A stretch of 64,000 nt of DNA from Oreohelix idahoensis (taxonomy: Eukaryota > Mollusca > Gastropoda > Stylommatophora > Oreohelicidae), in the NCBI GenBank assembly GCA_024509875.1, contig JAMPIV010019862.1:186001-250000 (forward strand), written 5' to 3'. Position 1 is the stretch's first letter. Each line of letters starts with the position of its first letter. Position numbers and translations under genes: made by a program. The notes under the pieces are model-generated. The model did not search any database and had not been told where the DNA came from. It saw nothing but the letters and a program-made list of their open reading frames with translations. Positions 1 to 10,305 of this stretch are shown in pieces.

Positions 1-159
1 CGAGAAAGTGTCTCGTTCTAGTGAATGTAGGACTTTGTTTCAGCCTACGGCAGTCACGACATTCAAGTGCGGTCATGTTGCTGTGGTATCTACATGTGAC
101 AGAGGAAGAGCTGATGGCATTGTGAAGAGACCAGTACTTTACACAAGCCACAGTGCTAG
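1..159 (+). CDS. Possible 3' part of a coding exon, cut by the window start
   Basis: From position 2 one frame stays open for 52 codons and runs into AG|GTAATT, a good splice donor with GT at 160-161. The next in-frame codon across that donor is a stop, as expected in an intron. The peptide includes the stretches CGHVAVVSTCDRGRAD and RPVLYTSHSAR. I do not recognise the family. The exon would end in phase 2, which does not match the phase 1 required upstream of the exon at 31620, so it is probably not part of that gene. A 160-bp open stretch can arise by chance, so this stays tentative. Confidence 0.25.
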
Positions 160-1689
160 GTAATTGTCAATTTGACTTCTACGTTTTTTCCTAATGAAAT
201 TTCACCATTGAGTAAAATGGAAATTTTCATTTGTATTTTTTGACAGAAACGACTTCGCGATAAGGGTCAGCGCTCCTGTTTACAGTAAGCGGTCAAATAT
301 GTAGGTCAACTTTGCGCTCGAGTGTTTGTTCAGGCGAAACCAGACAGCGTCCAACTAGCATCTGATATGTTACTCGTTGAGGGTCAAGCAAGTTTACAAG
401 AAAGCGGGAGATATTGCGTCTGATTTTTATTTATTTTATTTTAAAGACAATAAATATGTTTGTATGCTATAAAATAGTACATTATATGCTGTTGTAATAG
501 AATATTATGTAATTTCTTTGTAAAATTATGATGATAATTTCTATGCATCATTTGATTGCCATAATTTTTTTAAATTGCTATTCATATGAATGTGTTTTGA
601 TGATGTGTAGCATGTTAGTTGATAATGACTTATCTGTAATTTTTGATGAATGCAGTAAGCAGGTTATATTTATACACGCTAGTCACAAACCTATGCTGAC
701 TTGAATCATATTCATTTATCTTTATACTCCTACATTGTACTTTGAATTTTTGTAATTGTGATTGTTAGGTTAGTTTTTGTACATGATGAGTTTGCCAGCC
801 CTATGCACAAACTCATTTACTGTGTTGATTTAATAGTAATTTTTAGATAGTCCTGAGTGTTCGTTATTAACTTAATAAAAAACATATCACAATGTCAAAC
901 AGAAAAAAATAATACATTTTCCAAGAAAAATAAAATACCAAAATGTTTCACAACGATAAATTCCAAATAGAGAAAGAAAAAAAATTTTTTTTGCGCCAGC
1001 GCTACACTTTATATTATAGTTAGTAATGTGAAGTGACATTAGTTCTTTGAAATTGTTTTTTGATGTTTTGATGTATTTTTTCTGTATTTAGCGCGTGACT
1101 TTGCGTCAGCGCGAAATTTTTGATAGCTTTGATATTTAGTATAATTTATTTTCAGTTATGTATAAGTTTTATAATTTGGTTAGATTACTTTTTATGCTTT
1201 TTATGTTAGTATATAGAGATACTTTGTCATTTTCTGTTGTACTTTTCGATTATGATTGTATTTTTTTTTAGACAATACGTCGTTTAGATAGTTATTGTAA
1301 GAGATTGTTACCAACTTTCTCTACATTTACATCTTTTCTTTCCATCTGCCTTTGTTGACTATTCGTCACTCCTTTACATCTTTTCTGTTGTCTTTGCGCT
1401 ATGGTTTCATATTTCGTTTATACTTCCGTGCTTCATTTACGTTCACTTCATGCTTCTTGTATACTTTTTCTTGTTACGTTATTTATACTTTCATTCTTTG
1501 TATTGTTAAATTATTATGTGACTTTAGATTATGTAATTGGACATTTAGTGTACTATGTACTATTTTGGCTTGTCATAAGCTAAATTTTGTGTAGGTATAT
1601 GTTAGAGCTTCTTTATTTTCTAAATTTTTTGGGAGTTTATTTTCAAAAAAAATGATAGAATTATTTTTTTCCCTGGGGGTGTGGTAAGC
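160..1689. other. AT-rich non-coding stretch
   Basis: No convincing coding frame, repeat end or RNA gene was found. The sequence is AT-rich with many T and A runs. Short open frames near 1352-1594 are low-complexity Leu/Phe/Tyr-rich products of T-rich DNA and are not called as genes. The part just before 1690 could be the internal region of the LTR-like block that follows, but nothing coding supports that. Confidence 0.5.
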
Positions 1690-2891
1690 TGTTAAGGTAA
1701 AAAGGGGAATAATCCTGGGAATGCTTTTTAGACAAGTTAGATTTTGAGTTACGCTTGTTTAACTAGGATGCTGGATAGAATATTTATATCAAGAACAGAG
1801 CGTATGACCGCTACTCACGGCGTTGAGCCCCGCCTGTGAGGAATTTATCCGTGAGTTGTGTTGAGCTGTGATTAGCTCGCGGCTAAGCCGCATGTATTGA
1901 GAGCGGTGTGCTAAACTGCCGAGTCTCGTGACAGGAGTTCACAGTTTGTGCCCTGGGAGTGTGCTGTAAGAGTAGTCTGTCCTGGGCGTTGACTGAGGGA
2001 GTCAGCCCTGTAAGTGTGTGTCTGCGCAGAGCACGATGAAAATGGCTAGCGATGGTTTTCGCTGTGTTTTTGGATAAGTGGATATTTGATGTGAAGATGT
2101 TAGAGGCCTTGATATGTACAGGCCATTATTTCCCGCGGAGGTAGAGTTTATGGATATTGAAGTATTTTGAGTACTAAGGCCAATATTTCACGTGATGACA
2201 TTATGAGTTATTTGTAAACTGCAGTGTAGGCAGTATTTTGAGTACTAAGGCCAATATTTCACGTGATGACGTTATGAGTTATTTGTAAACTGCAGTGTAG
2301 GCAGTATTTTGAGTACTAAGGCCAATATTCCACGTGATGACGTTATGAGTTATTTGTAAACTGCATTGTAGGCAGTATTTTGAGTACTAAGGCCAATATT
2401 TCACGTGATGACATTATGAGTTATTTGTAAACTGCAGGGTAGGCAGTATTTTGAGTACTATGGCCAATATTTCACGTGATGACAGTATGAGTTATTTGTA
2501 AACTGTGTGTGGGCAGTTCTCTTTGGATATTATGAGAGGTGGAGACATTGTTCGGCCATATTAGGCTAAACTGCTGAGTGGGCAGTCTCTTGGATATTTT
2601 GAGATGTGTTCTGTAACCTGTATTTCTTGGTGTCATTTGAATTGTGTTGTGGCGTGAATAAACTGTTATTAAAACGTCACCAGCAGCTTCACTCCTTCCA
2701 TGACTTTCACGTGCGTTATTGTGGTGTATGATTGTATCAACATACACCCTCTGCTTACATTCCAGACGCAGTGACAGAGTAGTTACACGTACTTATAAAT
2801 AGCCCTGTGTGAGCGTGGTCGTACTACAGAACATCGACCTAGTTACGATATGCCTGTGTGGCGCAATTAAGAAGTCACCCACGTCTTAACA
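1690..2891 (+). mobile_element. LTR-like block (possible single LTR)
   Basis: The block begins TGTTAAGG and ends CTTAACA, giving matched TG...CA inverted ends. It carries an AATAAA signal at about 2656, preceded by tandem repeats. The same architecture (TGTTAAG start, tandem repeats, AATAAAC, AACA end) is seen in the better supported solo LTR at 10306-11275. No 5-bp target duplication is visible (taagc on the left, agtat on the right). It could be a 3' LTR whose partner lies outside the window, a recombinant, or a wrong boundary call. Confidence 0.4.
2161..2515 (+). repeat. Tandem repeat, five copies of a 71-bp unit
   Basis: Copies start at 2161, 2232, 2303, 2374 and 2445, spaced exactly 71 bp. 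They differ at only a few bases, and the fifth decays at its end. Each unit contains CACGTG and the phrase GTACTAAGGCCAATAT. The array sits just upstream of the AATAAA of the LTR-like block, a place where retroelement LTRs often hold promoter or enhancer repeats. There are no unique spacers, so this is not a CRISPR array. Confidence 0.95.
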
Positions 2892-2930
2892 AGTATAGGA
2901 TAGTATAGGATATATATATATATATCATCA

Positions 2931-3416
2931 TCTCATCTCAACCCATAACCCGTCATGGGTCGTAGGGGTGCCATGGTGGAAGCATCAGCAGACAGGGTCC
3001 TCCACTGCTCTCTATTCTCAGCAATGCGTACAAGTGTGGAGAAACCGTGTCCTGCCCATTCTTTGATGTTATCAGCCCAGGATTTTCTTTGCCTTCCTCT
3101 TCTCCGTTTACCTTCGACTGTTCCCTGGAGGATCGTTTTCGAAAGGGAGTCATGACGAGTTACATGCCCAAACCAGGCAAGCTTTCGACGTTTCACCATT
3201 GACAAAAGTGGTTCTTGGTGGCCTGCATAGGTGTTTATCTTCTCTCTAACATAGACATTTGTTTTGTGCTCTTTATAGCAAATGCGCAAAATTCTTCTAT
3301 AACATTTATGCTCGAAAGCCTGAATCCTTCGCTCCGTATCTGCAGTGAGTGTCCAGCCCTCACACCCATACACGAGAATAGATAATACAAGTGATTTGTA
3401 TAATTTGATCTTCAGA

Positions 3417-3494
<78 letters not shown>

Positions 3495-4160
3495 GTTAAC
3501 GGGGGGTGCAACATATCTGTCTGTACCAGTTGCTGATTCCTTACTGATATGGGCTCAGGGTTCTTTAAATTGATGTTTAAGCCTACCTGCTGGCTAAACT
3601 TATTAAGTTTATCCGTTTTTTCCTGGATGTGTTGATGTGAATGTGCTAGCAGTGCAATGTCATCTGCATATTCCAGATCTTCCAATGTAGAAAATGTTGT
3701 CCATCTTATTCCTCTTGGACTGCCCTCTGTTGTCTGGCGCATCACCCAGTCTATGACTGTTGAAAATAGAGTGGTTGATAAGGGGCATCCCCGTCGTACT
3801 CCTGTCTTCACCTCAAAGGTTAGGCTGCTCTGCCCAACACTACACGTAAAGTTGGCATAAAGGCTTTTTATGATTGACACTATGCAGCTTGGAATTCCAT
3901 AAGCCCTCAGTATTTTCCATAAACTGTCCCTATGTATGCTGTCAAAAGCCTTTTCAAAATCAACGAAATTAATGTAAAGCTGTCTTTGCCATTCTGAGCA
4001 CTGCTCTATAATGTTCCTGAGAGTGAATATATGATCTACACATCTTTTGTTCCTTCTAAATCCTGCTTGTTCTTTCCTCAGTTTGTGGCCTACTGCCTTT
4101 GAAATTCTCACAGGATGGAAGTGTATGGAGAAAATTGTCCACCTGGGTACTTTAATTACA
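2931..4160 (-). pseudogene. Non-LTR retrotransposon (L-J), 5'-truncated reverse transcriptase
   Basis: A 392-codon frame on the minus strand encodes the reverse transcriptase palm and the C-terminal region of a LINE. Motifs in order are KEQAGFRRNKRCVDH, FVDFEKAFDSIHR, the RRGCPLSTTLF block, the catalytic YADD box (about 3660-3678 on the plus strand), LSILVYGCEGWTL, RRILRICYKE, GHVTRH and GKRRRGRQRKSW. The endonuclease and the start of the RT are missing; similarity fades near 4160, where different sequence including rRNA begins. The frame is open, but an (AT)n array replaces about 35-40 residues between the palm and thumb, so the protein would not work. The 3' end runs into a short (TA)n tail at 2910-2925. 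RTE-like or a related endonuclease-type clade; the exact clade is not resolved. Confidence 0.85.
3420..3491. repeat. (AT)n microsatellite, 36 units
   Basis: A perfect AT dinucleotide run inside the LINE RT frame. It is translated as alternating Ile-Tyr on the minus strand and does not break the frame. Confidence 0.98.
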
Positions 4161-4190
4161 TCAATTAATAACAGTTGTGAATTAAAACCA

Positions 4191-4354
4191 GTCCCGGTGC
4201 GCTCCCGTCGGCCCTTGAAAACCCCACGGAGACGGTGTGAATTTCGTGCCAGGCCGTACCCATATCCGCAGCAGGTCTCCGAGGTGCACAGCCTCTAGTC
4301 GATAGAACAATGTAGGTAAGGGAAGTCGGCAAATTGGATCCGTAACTTCGGGAA
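4191..4354 (+). pseudogene. 28S ribosomal RNA fragment
   Basis: About 164 bp match the 5' half of large-subunit rRNA. The recognisable runs are GGCCCTTGAAAA, GCCGTACCCATATCCGCAGC, AGGTCTCC, AGCCTCTAGTCGATAGAACA, GTAGGTAAGGGAAGTCGGCA and GGATCCGTAACTTCGGG. The wording CTAGTCGATAGAACAATG is the protostome-type version of this segment. Similarity starts and stops abruptly, with no other rRNA nearby, so this is a displaced fragment and not a gene. It lies directly beside the truncated end of LINE L-J and may be a 28S-derived SINE head, a filler at a repair junction, or a co-retrotransposed piece. Confidence 0.88.
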
Positions 4355-4790
4355 ACCGCCGCAGGCGACCTTTGTCTTTACTGACTGTGTGTGGTAAACC
4401 ACTCTGAGTGGAGACCTCCCAGTAACAAAGACTGCTGTGCACGTTTCAGATTTGCTCCTTTCCTCAGACCTACGGGTCCTGAGAGTTCCTCTATAAATGC
4501 CTTTGTGCAGATGAGGAAGGACATCCCTCGAAACCTTCGGGTATATGAGGCTCTGTCCATTTTGGCTGGAATGACGTCTCGATGGTTCGGAGGTTTCATA
4601 GCGATCATGAGTACACATGAGGGCAAGTTCGGGCACAATGGGCTAATCACCTGTTTGCCAAGTCACTTCGATTACATGTCCTGCCCATGGGCCTTGTGCA
4701 CTTGGGCCCCCTCTACACCTCGTTTCACGGGGTAGAAGAGGTTCCGATTATGAGATGAGATGAGGTTCCACCCTGGGTGATCAAGAAACC
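4355..4790 (+). other. Unclassified repeat-like segment next to the rRNA fragment
   Basis: No gene recognised. Around 4640-4665 the phrase GGGCTAATCACCTGTTTGCC resembles the middle of the SINE family seen at 36185 and 54101. The segment ends with ATGAGATGAGATGAGG, a simple tail of the kind left by retroposition. Together with the 28S piece it may be one composite SINE-like unit. Open frames here overlap on both strands and look spurious. Confidence 0.35.
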
Positions 4791-4996
4791 ATACACGGAC
4801 TACTATCTTGCAGAGATACTTAAGAAAGGAAATAATATATAAAATATTTAAAACTCAGCCAAAAAATGTCTAATTTAATCTTGTTACTGTGTGCTGCAGA
4901 GACATATATTATACTTTCATAATCTACTTTTCCTCTAATAAAAGATTTATAAAACAGTAAGATTTAATAGTGTAATTATATAAGAGCCGCCCAGCT

Positions 4997-7332
4997 CAGT
5001 TTTTCAGGGTTTTATCCGAACCCCAATCATCCGAACACCCAATTATCCGAACACTTTTTCCAGAAAAAAAAAAATCAGGCGCCACCAGTCACGTTAGACT
5101 ATATTTCTGAATATTTTGATGCGGCAAGCTTCAAATGTGTGCAAACAATTTGTAGAGGATGGGATGGGCTAATGGTCGGTCGTTTATGTACAGGAAGTCA
5201 GTTAGATCATAAAGTCAGTTAATATCTGGTTTACCAATCCAGTGTACGTGTGCGTTCTAGGCAGAACACTGGCTAAACAGACAGTTCATCTTAAAATAAT
5301 TGTGTCTGCTACTACAACAGAATAATTTTGGTGTACAAGTATTTCTCTGTGCGATATGGCATCTTCCAGTAGGCCTAAAGCATATAAAAGGAACCGCAAT
5401 GTTTTGTCAGTTGAAACGAAAACAGAAATTATGAAGAGACTAGGAAAAGGTGAAACTGTGTCTTCACTTGCACGGATTTTCAGTGTTGGGAAAGCTACCG
5501 TCTCTGACATCAAAAGTAACAAGGATAAAATTATGAGTTTTGCATCGAAATTGGATAGTGAAAATGGGTCGAAGAAACGTAAAACCATGAGAAATGCGAA
5601 AGATTTGAAATTGGAAGAGGCTTTGTATATATGGTTTGTGCAAAGAAGAAGCAAAGGGGAACCTATCTCTGGCTTTCTATTGTGTGAAAAGGCACTACAG
5701 TTCAATAAACAACTTGACGGTCCTCCTGACTTTAAGGCTAGCAAGGGATGGTTAAGAAACTTTAAATCTCGTCATGGCATACGAGAATTGAAGATTCAAG
5801 GGGAATCTTTATCTAGCGATGCAACTGCCGCTGAAAATTTTAAAGAAACATTCTTGGCTTTTTTGGGAAAAAGAAGGTTATTCACTCGATGATGTGTATA
5901 ATGCCGATGAGACTGGCTTATACTGGAAATCATTGCCTCAAAAATCACTTGCATCTCAGCGCGAAGCAGCTGCTCCTTGGTTTAAAAAGTGCAAAGAGAG
6001 AGAGTAACAATTTTGATAGCCGCGAATTGCAGTGGAAGTCATCGTTTACCGGTGCTAATGATCGGCAAAGCCCAAAAAACCACGTTGTTTAAAGAATGTG
6101 ACATGTCTCCCATTGTGCTACAAAGCACAGAAGAGTGCTTGGATGAATAGTGAAATATTTCTTGATTGGTGAAGAGGTCGGGAGAACAAGAAAAGACAAC
6201 TGGAAAAGTAATTCTTCTACTGTACAATGCACCATCTCATCCAGAGACGGATACATTGAATGCAGTTAATGCAAATTTTAAAGTAATTTTTCTGCCGCCC
6301 AATGTAACAGCACTGATTTAACCAATGGATCAGGGTGTTATAGCAAAGCTTAAAAAGATGTACAAGAAGGAAGTCCTGCGTCGTTTATTGTTGGCTGAAG
6401 ATGAAGAAAGTGTGGTGGCGTTTTCCAAAAAGCTTAATCTCAAAGACTGCTGCTATATGTTAGCTGATGCTTGGACCACCCTGTCACAAGATAATCTCAA
6501 CAAGGCTTGGAATAGATTGCTTGGGAAAAAAGGAGGCAATGAAACTACTGCAGTGGACACAAATGATGATTGTATAAATGAAGTTGTGGAACTGTTTCAA
6601 GCAATGCCCGGATTTTCGGACTGTGACAAAGATGATGCACACTTGTGGCTAGAAGATGATAATGATTCTGGTTTTCAGTTTTTGAATGACGAAGAAATGT
6701 TGTCTTTTGTGCAAGAAGAAAACCAAATACATGTAGTGACCGATGATGAAGACTCCTCAGAAGTACATGATGTACTTGTAAATTATGAAGATAACCCAAA
6801 ACGTCGACCAAGTCCTGAAGAAGCCTTTATAGCACTAGAAACAACGATGGCTTGGTACGAGCAAGAAGATGACAGCTGTCCTACACAGCTTCTGCTGTTG
6901 AAGAGAATGCGGGACATAGCAGCCAAAAGGAGACTATCCAGTTTGGTGCACAAGAGAATTCCTCATTATTTTAAATAGTGGGCTACATCTGTGCAAGTAC
7001 ATGTATACGTAAGTTGTGCCTGGTTTTGAATCGTTTGTAATGTTATTTTGAAAATATTTCTATTTAAAAAAAAAAAAAAAAAATACTGTACAAGTAGTAC
7101 ATGCACTGCAGTGTAATGAAAGATTTTGGTGATACAGTGATCTAATACAGTGTGGGTATTATTATTACAGTACAAGTAAATATGTTTTATAGTGTATTTT
7201 CCTTGTGATGGTTAACTATTTTTAGAAATATGTGTACATGTACTCGATACATTATGTAATCCAATTATCCGAACTTTTGATTATCCGAACGATGCTCGGT
7301 CCCATGGGGTTCGGATAAATGGAGTTCTACTG
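4997..7332 (+). mobile_element. pogo/Tigger DNA transposon, inactive
   Basis: The right end reads GGTTCGGATAAATGGAGTTC then TACTG at 7332, followed by TA, as expected for a pogo-type inverted repeat with a TA target. The left end near 4997 shares TTTATCCGAACC but its outermost bases have decayed and no TA remains. Both ends carry repeated TCCGAAC boxes (5018-5055 and 7262-7318), probable transposase binding sites. The element encloses a degenerate transposase reading frame. The poly-A run at about 7066-7082 lies just after the coding region. Confidence 0.85.
5356..6978 (+). pseudogene. Tigger-like (pogo superfamily) transposase, broken
   Basis: The N-terminal part (5356 to about 5870) has the centromere-protein-B-like DNA-binding layout: a basic start, LSVETKTEIMKRLGKGET, a helix-turn-helix with FSVGKATVSDIK, then a second helical domain ending GWLRNFKSRHGI. 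The catalytic DDE core follows but is disrupted. A frameshift near 5870 comes before YNADETGLYW (first Asp), and another lies near 6000. The second catalytic position reads LLYNAPSHP where the family has Asp before NAPSHP. A stop at 6318-6320 interrupts PPNVTALI-PMDQG. The C-terminal 217 codons (6325-6978) are open and acidic. Cut-and-paste activity is not possible from this copy. Confidence 0.88.
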
Positions 7333-8267
7333 TACAAGTATAATATTGTATATAAAGTTATTGCAATGCCTAATAGAATGAACTCATTTACTTTATTTAA
7401 TGGTTATGAGTCACAATATAGTGGTAATCGAAATATTTGTTTTAAAATAATGTCAGAACATATTGATCAGTGCATCCTTCTTCTGTGTTCAGTTTCTTCC
7501 TTTCCATTTCCTTCCGCAGTTCACCTTCGAGCAAACATACACAACACATACATTTCGAAACTATTCTTGCATGCATGTTTATTTATGTTTGCTTTGCTTT
7601 GGATAATGGGGTAGGTCCATGGAGTTTTCTACCAAGATGTATTAGTATAACTATGTAAGATGGCAGTTCGAACCCTCGAAAAATATCTGCATGCAGTTTT
7701 ATAGCCCAGCATGACGACATACGTGAGGCAGATGTATTCTCCCGAAAAGTGGCACAACTAGGCGTTTCAAACCGCTGCTAACGCGTTCCATGTCAAGGAA
7801 CTATTATGAATAAATATACGGTTACCGTGCGTCCACTTTACTTATACAGTTACCGTAAGATTGCTTTTCCTCAGATATGTTCTTCTTTTGGGGCTTAAAT
7901 AAACCGCCCCGGAGAATTTTTTTTCTGTTGAAAGATTCCCGAGGTTTTGCCTCCTTCTAATGGAACATGAAGCGGCCGCTGCAGACGGCGCCGTTGCAAA
8001 AAGCTTGAATTCAGCCATTAATGTGCCCTTGCAACAGTGGTTTCTGTTGCAGTTCTTTTTTTACATGATGATGATGCCAGCCCCATGAAAAACCACATAT
8101 TATTATATACAGGGTGTCTGAAAATTATCTGAACAACTGTTATCCATTTAGTATCAAAGTATCTTTATATGCCATTTTCAAAATCGTCTGCCCGTCCTTC
8201 ATGACCATATAAGGTCTTGCCACTACCGTGGTTACTTTACATGTTTTGCAGCTCACTACATCACAGA
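7333..8267. other. Intergenic stretch without recognised features
   Basis: No coding frame with family features was found. The phrase TACAGGGTGTCTGAAAATTA at 8108-8127 has the look of a transposon end, but I found no partner end nearby. Confidence 0.5.
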
Positions 8268-8388
8268 TTCACCCATGTATTACCGGGGATCGAAAGGGGA
8301 GCAAAGAATAGTAACACTGTACCCTACCAGGCAAACATAAAAAGCGACTAAGGAGGGTTGGGCATGGGGCTGGTTACCCCGTCCCGTA
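8268..8388 (+). repeat. SINE, 5' half only
   Basis: About 120 bp match the first part of the full SINE at 36185-36529: TTACCGGGG, CGAAAGGGGAGCAAAGAATA, GTAACACTG, AAAAAGCGACTAAGGAGGGT, GGGCATGGGGCTG and CCCGTCCCGTAAAA. Similarity stops there and the shared LINE tail is absent. The remainder runs into unrelated sequence and then a (TAA)n tract. Confidence 0.65.
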
Positions 8389-8433
8389 AAAGAAACTGTT
8401 TACCAAAAAACTTCAACAAACTATGGACAAGTC

Positions 8434-9145
8434 AAATAATAATAATAATAATAATAGCCCCTTCAGTCATAACTGACTATGGGAATGCGCCCCTGAGGTG
8501 GCAGCCCTCAGCTGCTTATTTTCCTGGTTTCCGACGTTTTCTCCTCACCTCTGCTTCTTGTGTGAGCCTCTCTTCGCCCAATCTGAGGTGGTGCCGTAAA
8601 TAGCATCGCCACTTAGTGCGATCGGCAGCTTCATCCTCCCATGTTGCTGGATCCATGTCCAGTGCCCTCATATCTCTCTTGCACACATCTTTGAACCTCA
8701 GCTGTGGTCGCCCAACTGTTCTCTTGCCATCTGCTAATTGTCCGTAGAAGATATCTTTTTGGATGCGACCATCTTCCATGCGGCGAACATGGCCAAGCCA
8801 GCGAAGTCTGCGCTGTCTAAGCAGCGTATACATACTTTGAAGGCCAGCACGTGACAACACCTCGACATTTGTCACTTTATCTTTCCACGAGATGCCGAGG
8901 ATGCGGCGTAGACACCGCAAATGGAAGGTATTGAGCCTTCTTTCTTGCTTAGCATAGGTCGTCCAGGTCTCGCTGCCATATAGGAGTGTGCTGGTGACGC
9001 AGGCATTATATACCGCAGCTTTGGTCTTCATTGTGAGTTTAGAGTTTCCCCAAACACGCGATGTGAGGCGGGCAAAGGTAGCTGCAGCTTTGCCAATGCG
9101 GCTGTCGATTTCTGTATCCAGTGAGAGTTTGTCATTGATCCAATT
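8434..9145 (-). pseudogene. Non-LTR retrotransposon (L-E), 3' end of reverse transcriptase
   Basis: A 5'-truncated LINE copy. The frame at 8516-9151 gives the RT thumb and C-terminal region: IDSRIGKAAATFARL, TLLYGSETWTTYAKQ, LRCLRRILGISWKDKVTN, LRWLGHVRRMEDGRI, GRPQLRFKDVCKRDM and DRTKWRC. The catalytic FADD/YADD region is missing. After the stop at 8516 a short 3' UTR ends in a (TTA)n tail, visible on the plus strand as the (TAA)n run at 8434-8456. A second, more decayed piece of the same 3' end is at 54681-54872. Confidence 0.85.
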
Positions 9146-9537
9146 GGGCAAAATGCTTATAACCGGTAACTGCTACTTCCCGTGTTTTGCCGACACCTAT
9201 AGGGTGAAGCTGGAGTGTCCTCTCCAGGGCGCGAGCTTGGGCACAGTTATATGGAGATCAAGCTGTTGCCCATGCAGCATGTTCCCCCTCTCCACACAGC
9301 CAGTAGATCCAAAGGAACGGCAGTAGCCGATACAGTTTGGTACCAGCCATGTCGCAGGAGTTGCCAGAATAATGTCGAATCGACATTAGACTGCCTTAGG
9401 GACTCCGACTAGTCAAATATAGAATATAAATCAACACGGCCGCAAGACAGAAGAAGGTCCTCTGGAAAGGAGGCGCATGAAGCAACCCAGAGAAAGCCGA
9501 AAGGGGTTTGGGTTGCCGTCTAACCTTTTTCCGTCTA

Positions 9538-10305
9538 GGAAAATTTCCAGGATTGGCACCTGGAATGTTCGTACTCTATATGAACAAGGGGAAACTGCAC
9601 AGGTAGCAGCAGCAATGTGAATTTACAGGACTGATATCCTAGGTCTCTGCGAGACACGGTGGAAGGGCATAGAGAGGAAGAAATTGATCACAGGAGAAAT
9701 GGTGTTTCCTCAGGGCTTGAGGAGGAGTGCCCACCACAGTGAAGGGGTGGCTCTAATGCTGTCTAGAGAAGCACAGAGGGCACTTATAGAATAGGAAGCA
9801 AGCGGATCCCGAATTATAACCGCAATGATTAAAACAGCCAAAAATAAAATAAATAAAAACATCATTCAGTGTTATGCACCAACAAACTATAAAGAAGAAT
9901 CTGAGACAGAAGAATTTTACGCCAGACTACAAAATGTTTTGGATAAAAAGAAAAGAAAGGACATCACAATTTTGATATGGGACCTAAATGCAAAAATAGG
10001 AACAGACAACACTAGCTTTGAAGAAATCATGGGAAGGCAAGGATTAGGTACGATGAACAAGAATGGGGAACTATTAACTACCTTCTGTGCTTCAAATAAA
10101 CTAGCTCTAGGAGGTAGCATATTTCCACATAAAAGAATACATAAGGCAACATGGATATCACCAGACCACAGAACTGAAAATCAGATTGATCACATATGTA
10201 TAAGTAAGAAGTTTAGGTCATCATTGCATGATGTAAAAGAATATAGAGGAGCAGATGTGGTATCAGATCACCATCTTCTGTTAGCCAAAACAAAATAAAA
10301 CTCAA
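9538..10305 (+). pseudogene. L-D endonuclease domain (APE-like), broken
   Basis: This encodes the DNA-nicking domain used for target-primed reverse transcription. Motifs seen are RIGTWNVRTLYEQ, LGLCETRWKG (catalytic Glu), YAPTNYKEESETEEFYARL, ILIWDLNAKIG (Asp/Asn pair), NQIDHICISKKF and VVSDHHLLLA (catalytic Asp-His). In-frame stops fall near 9616 and 9793, and the frame ends in a stop at about 10296. The 157-codon open part is 9825-10298. The domain order matches exonuclease/endonuclease/phosphatase-fold LINE nucleases. Confidence 0.85.

Noticed and set aside
1352..1594. 80-codon frame rich in Leu, Phe and Tyr
   Set aside because: It comes from T-rich low-complexity DNA with an overlapping alternative frame of the same kind, with no motif and no splice or promoter support.
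2161..2515. CRISPR-like periodic repeat
   Set aside because: The units are contiguous 71-bp copies without unique spacers, in animal DNA.
3345..3536. Open frame with a long Ile-Tyr repeat on the plus strand (likewise at 30910, 47856 and 52352)
   Set aside because: These frames exist only because (AT)n has no stop codons.
4182..4735. Overlapping open frames of 83-114 codons on both strands
   Set aside because: They cross the 28S rRNA fragment and repeat-like DNA, so they are not genes.
8108..8127. TACAGGGTGTCTGAAAATTA as a transposon end
   Set aside because: No matching inverted end, duplication or coding relic is nearby. A similar phrase at 55048 is too far away and too short to pair.
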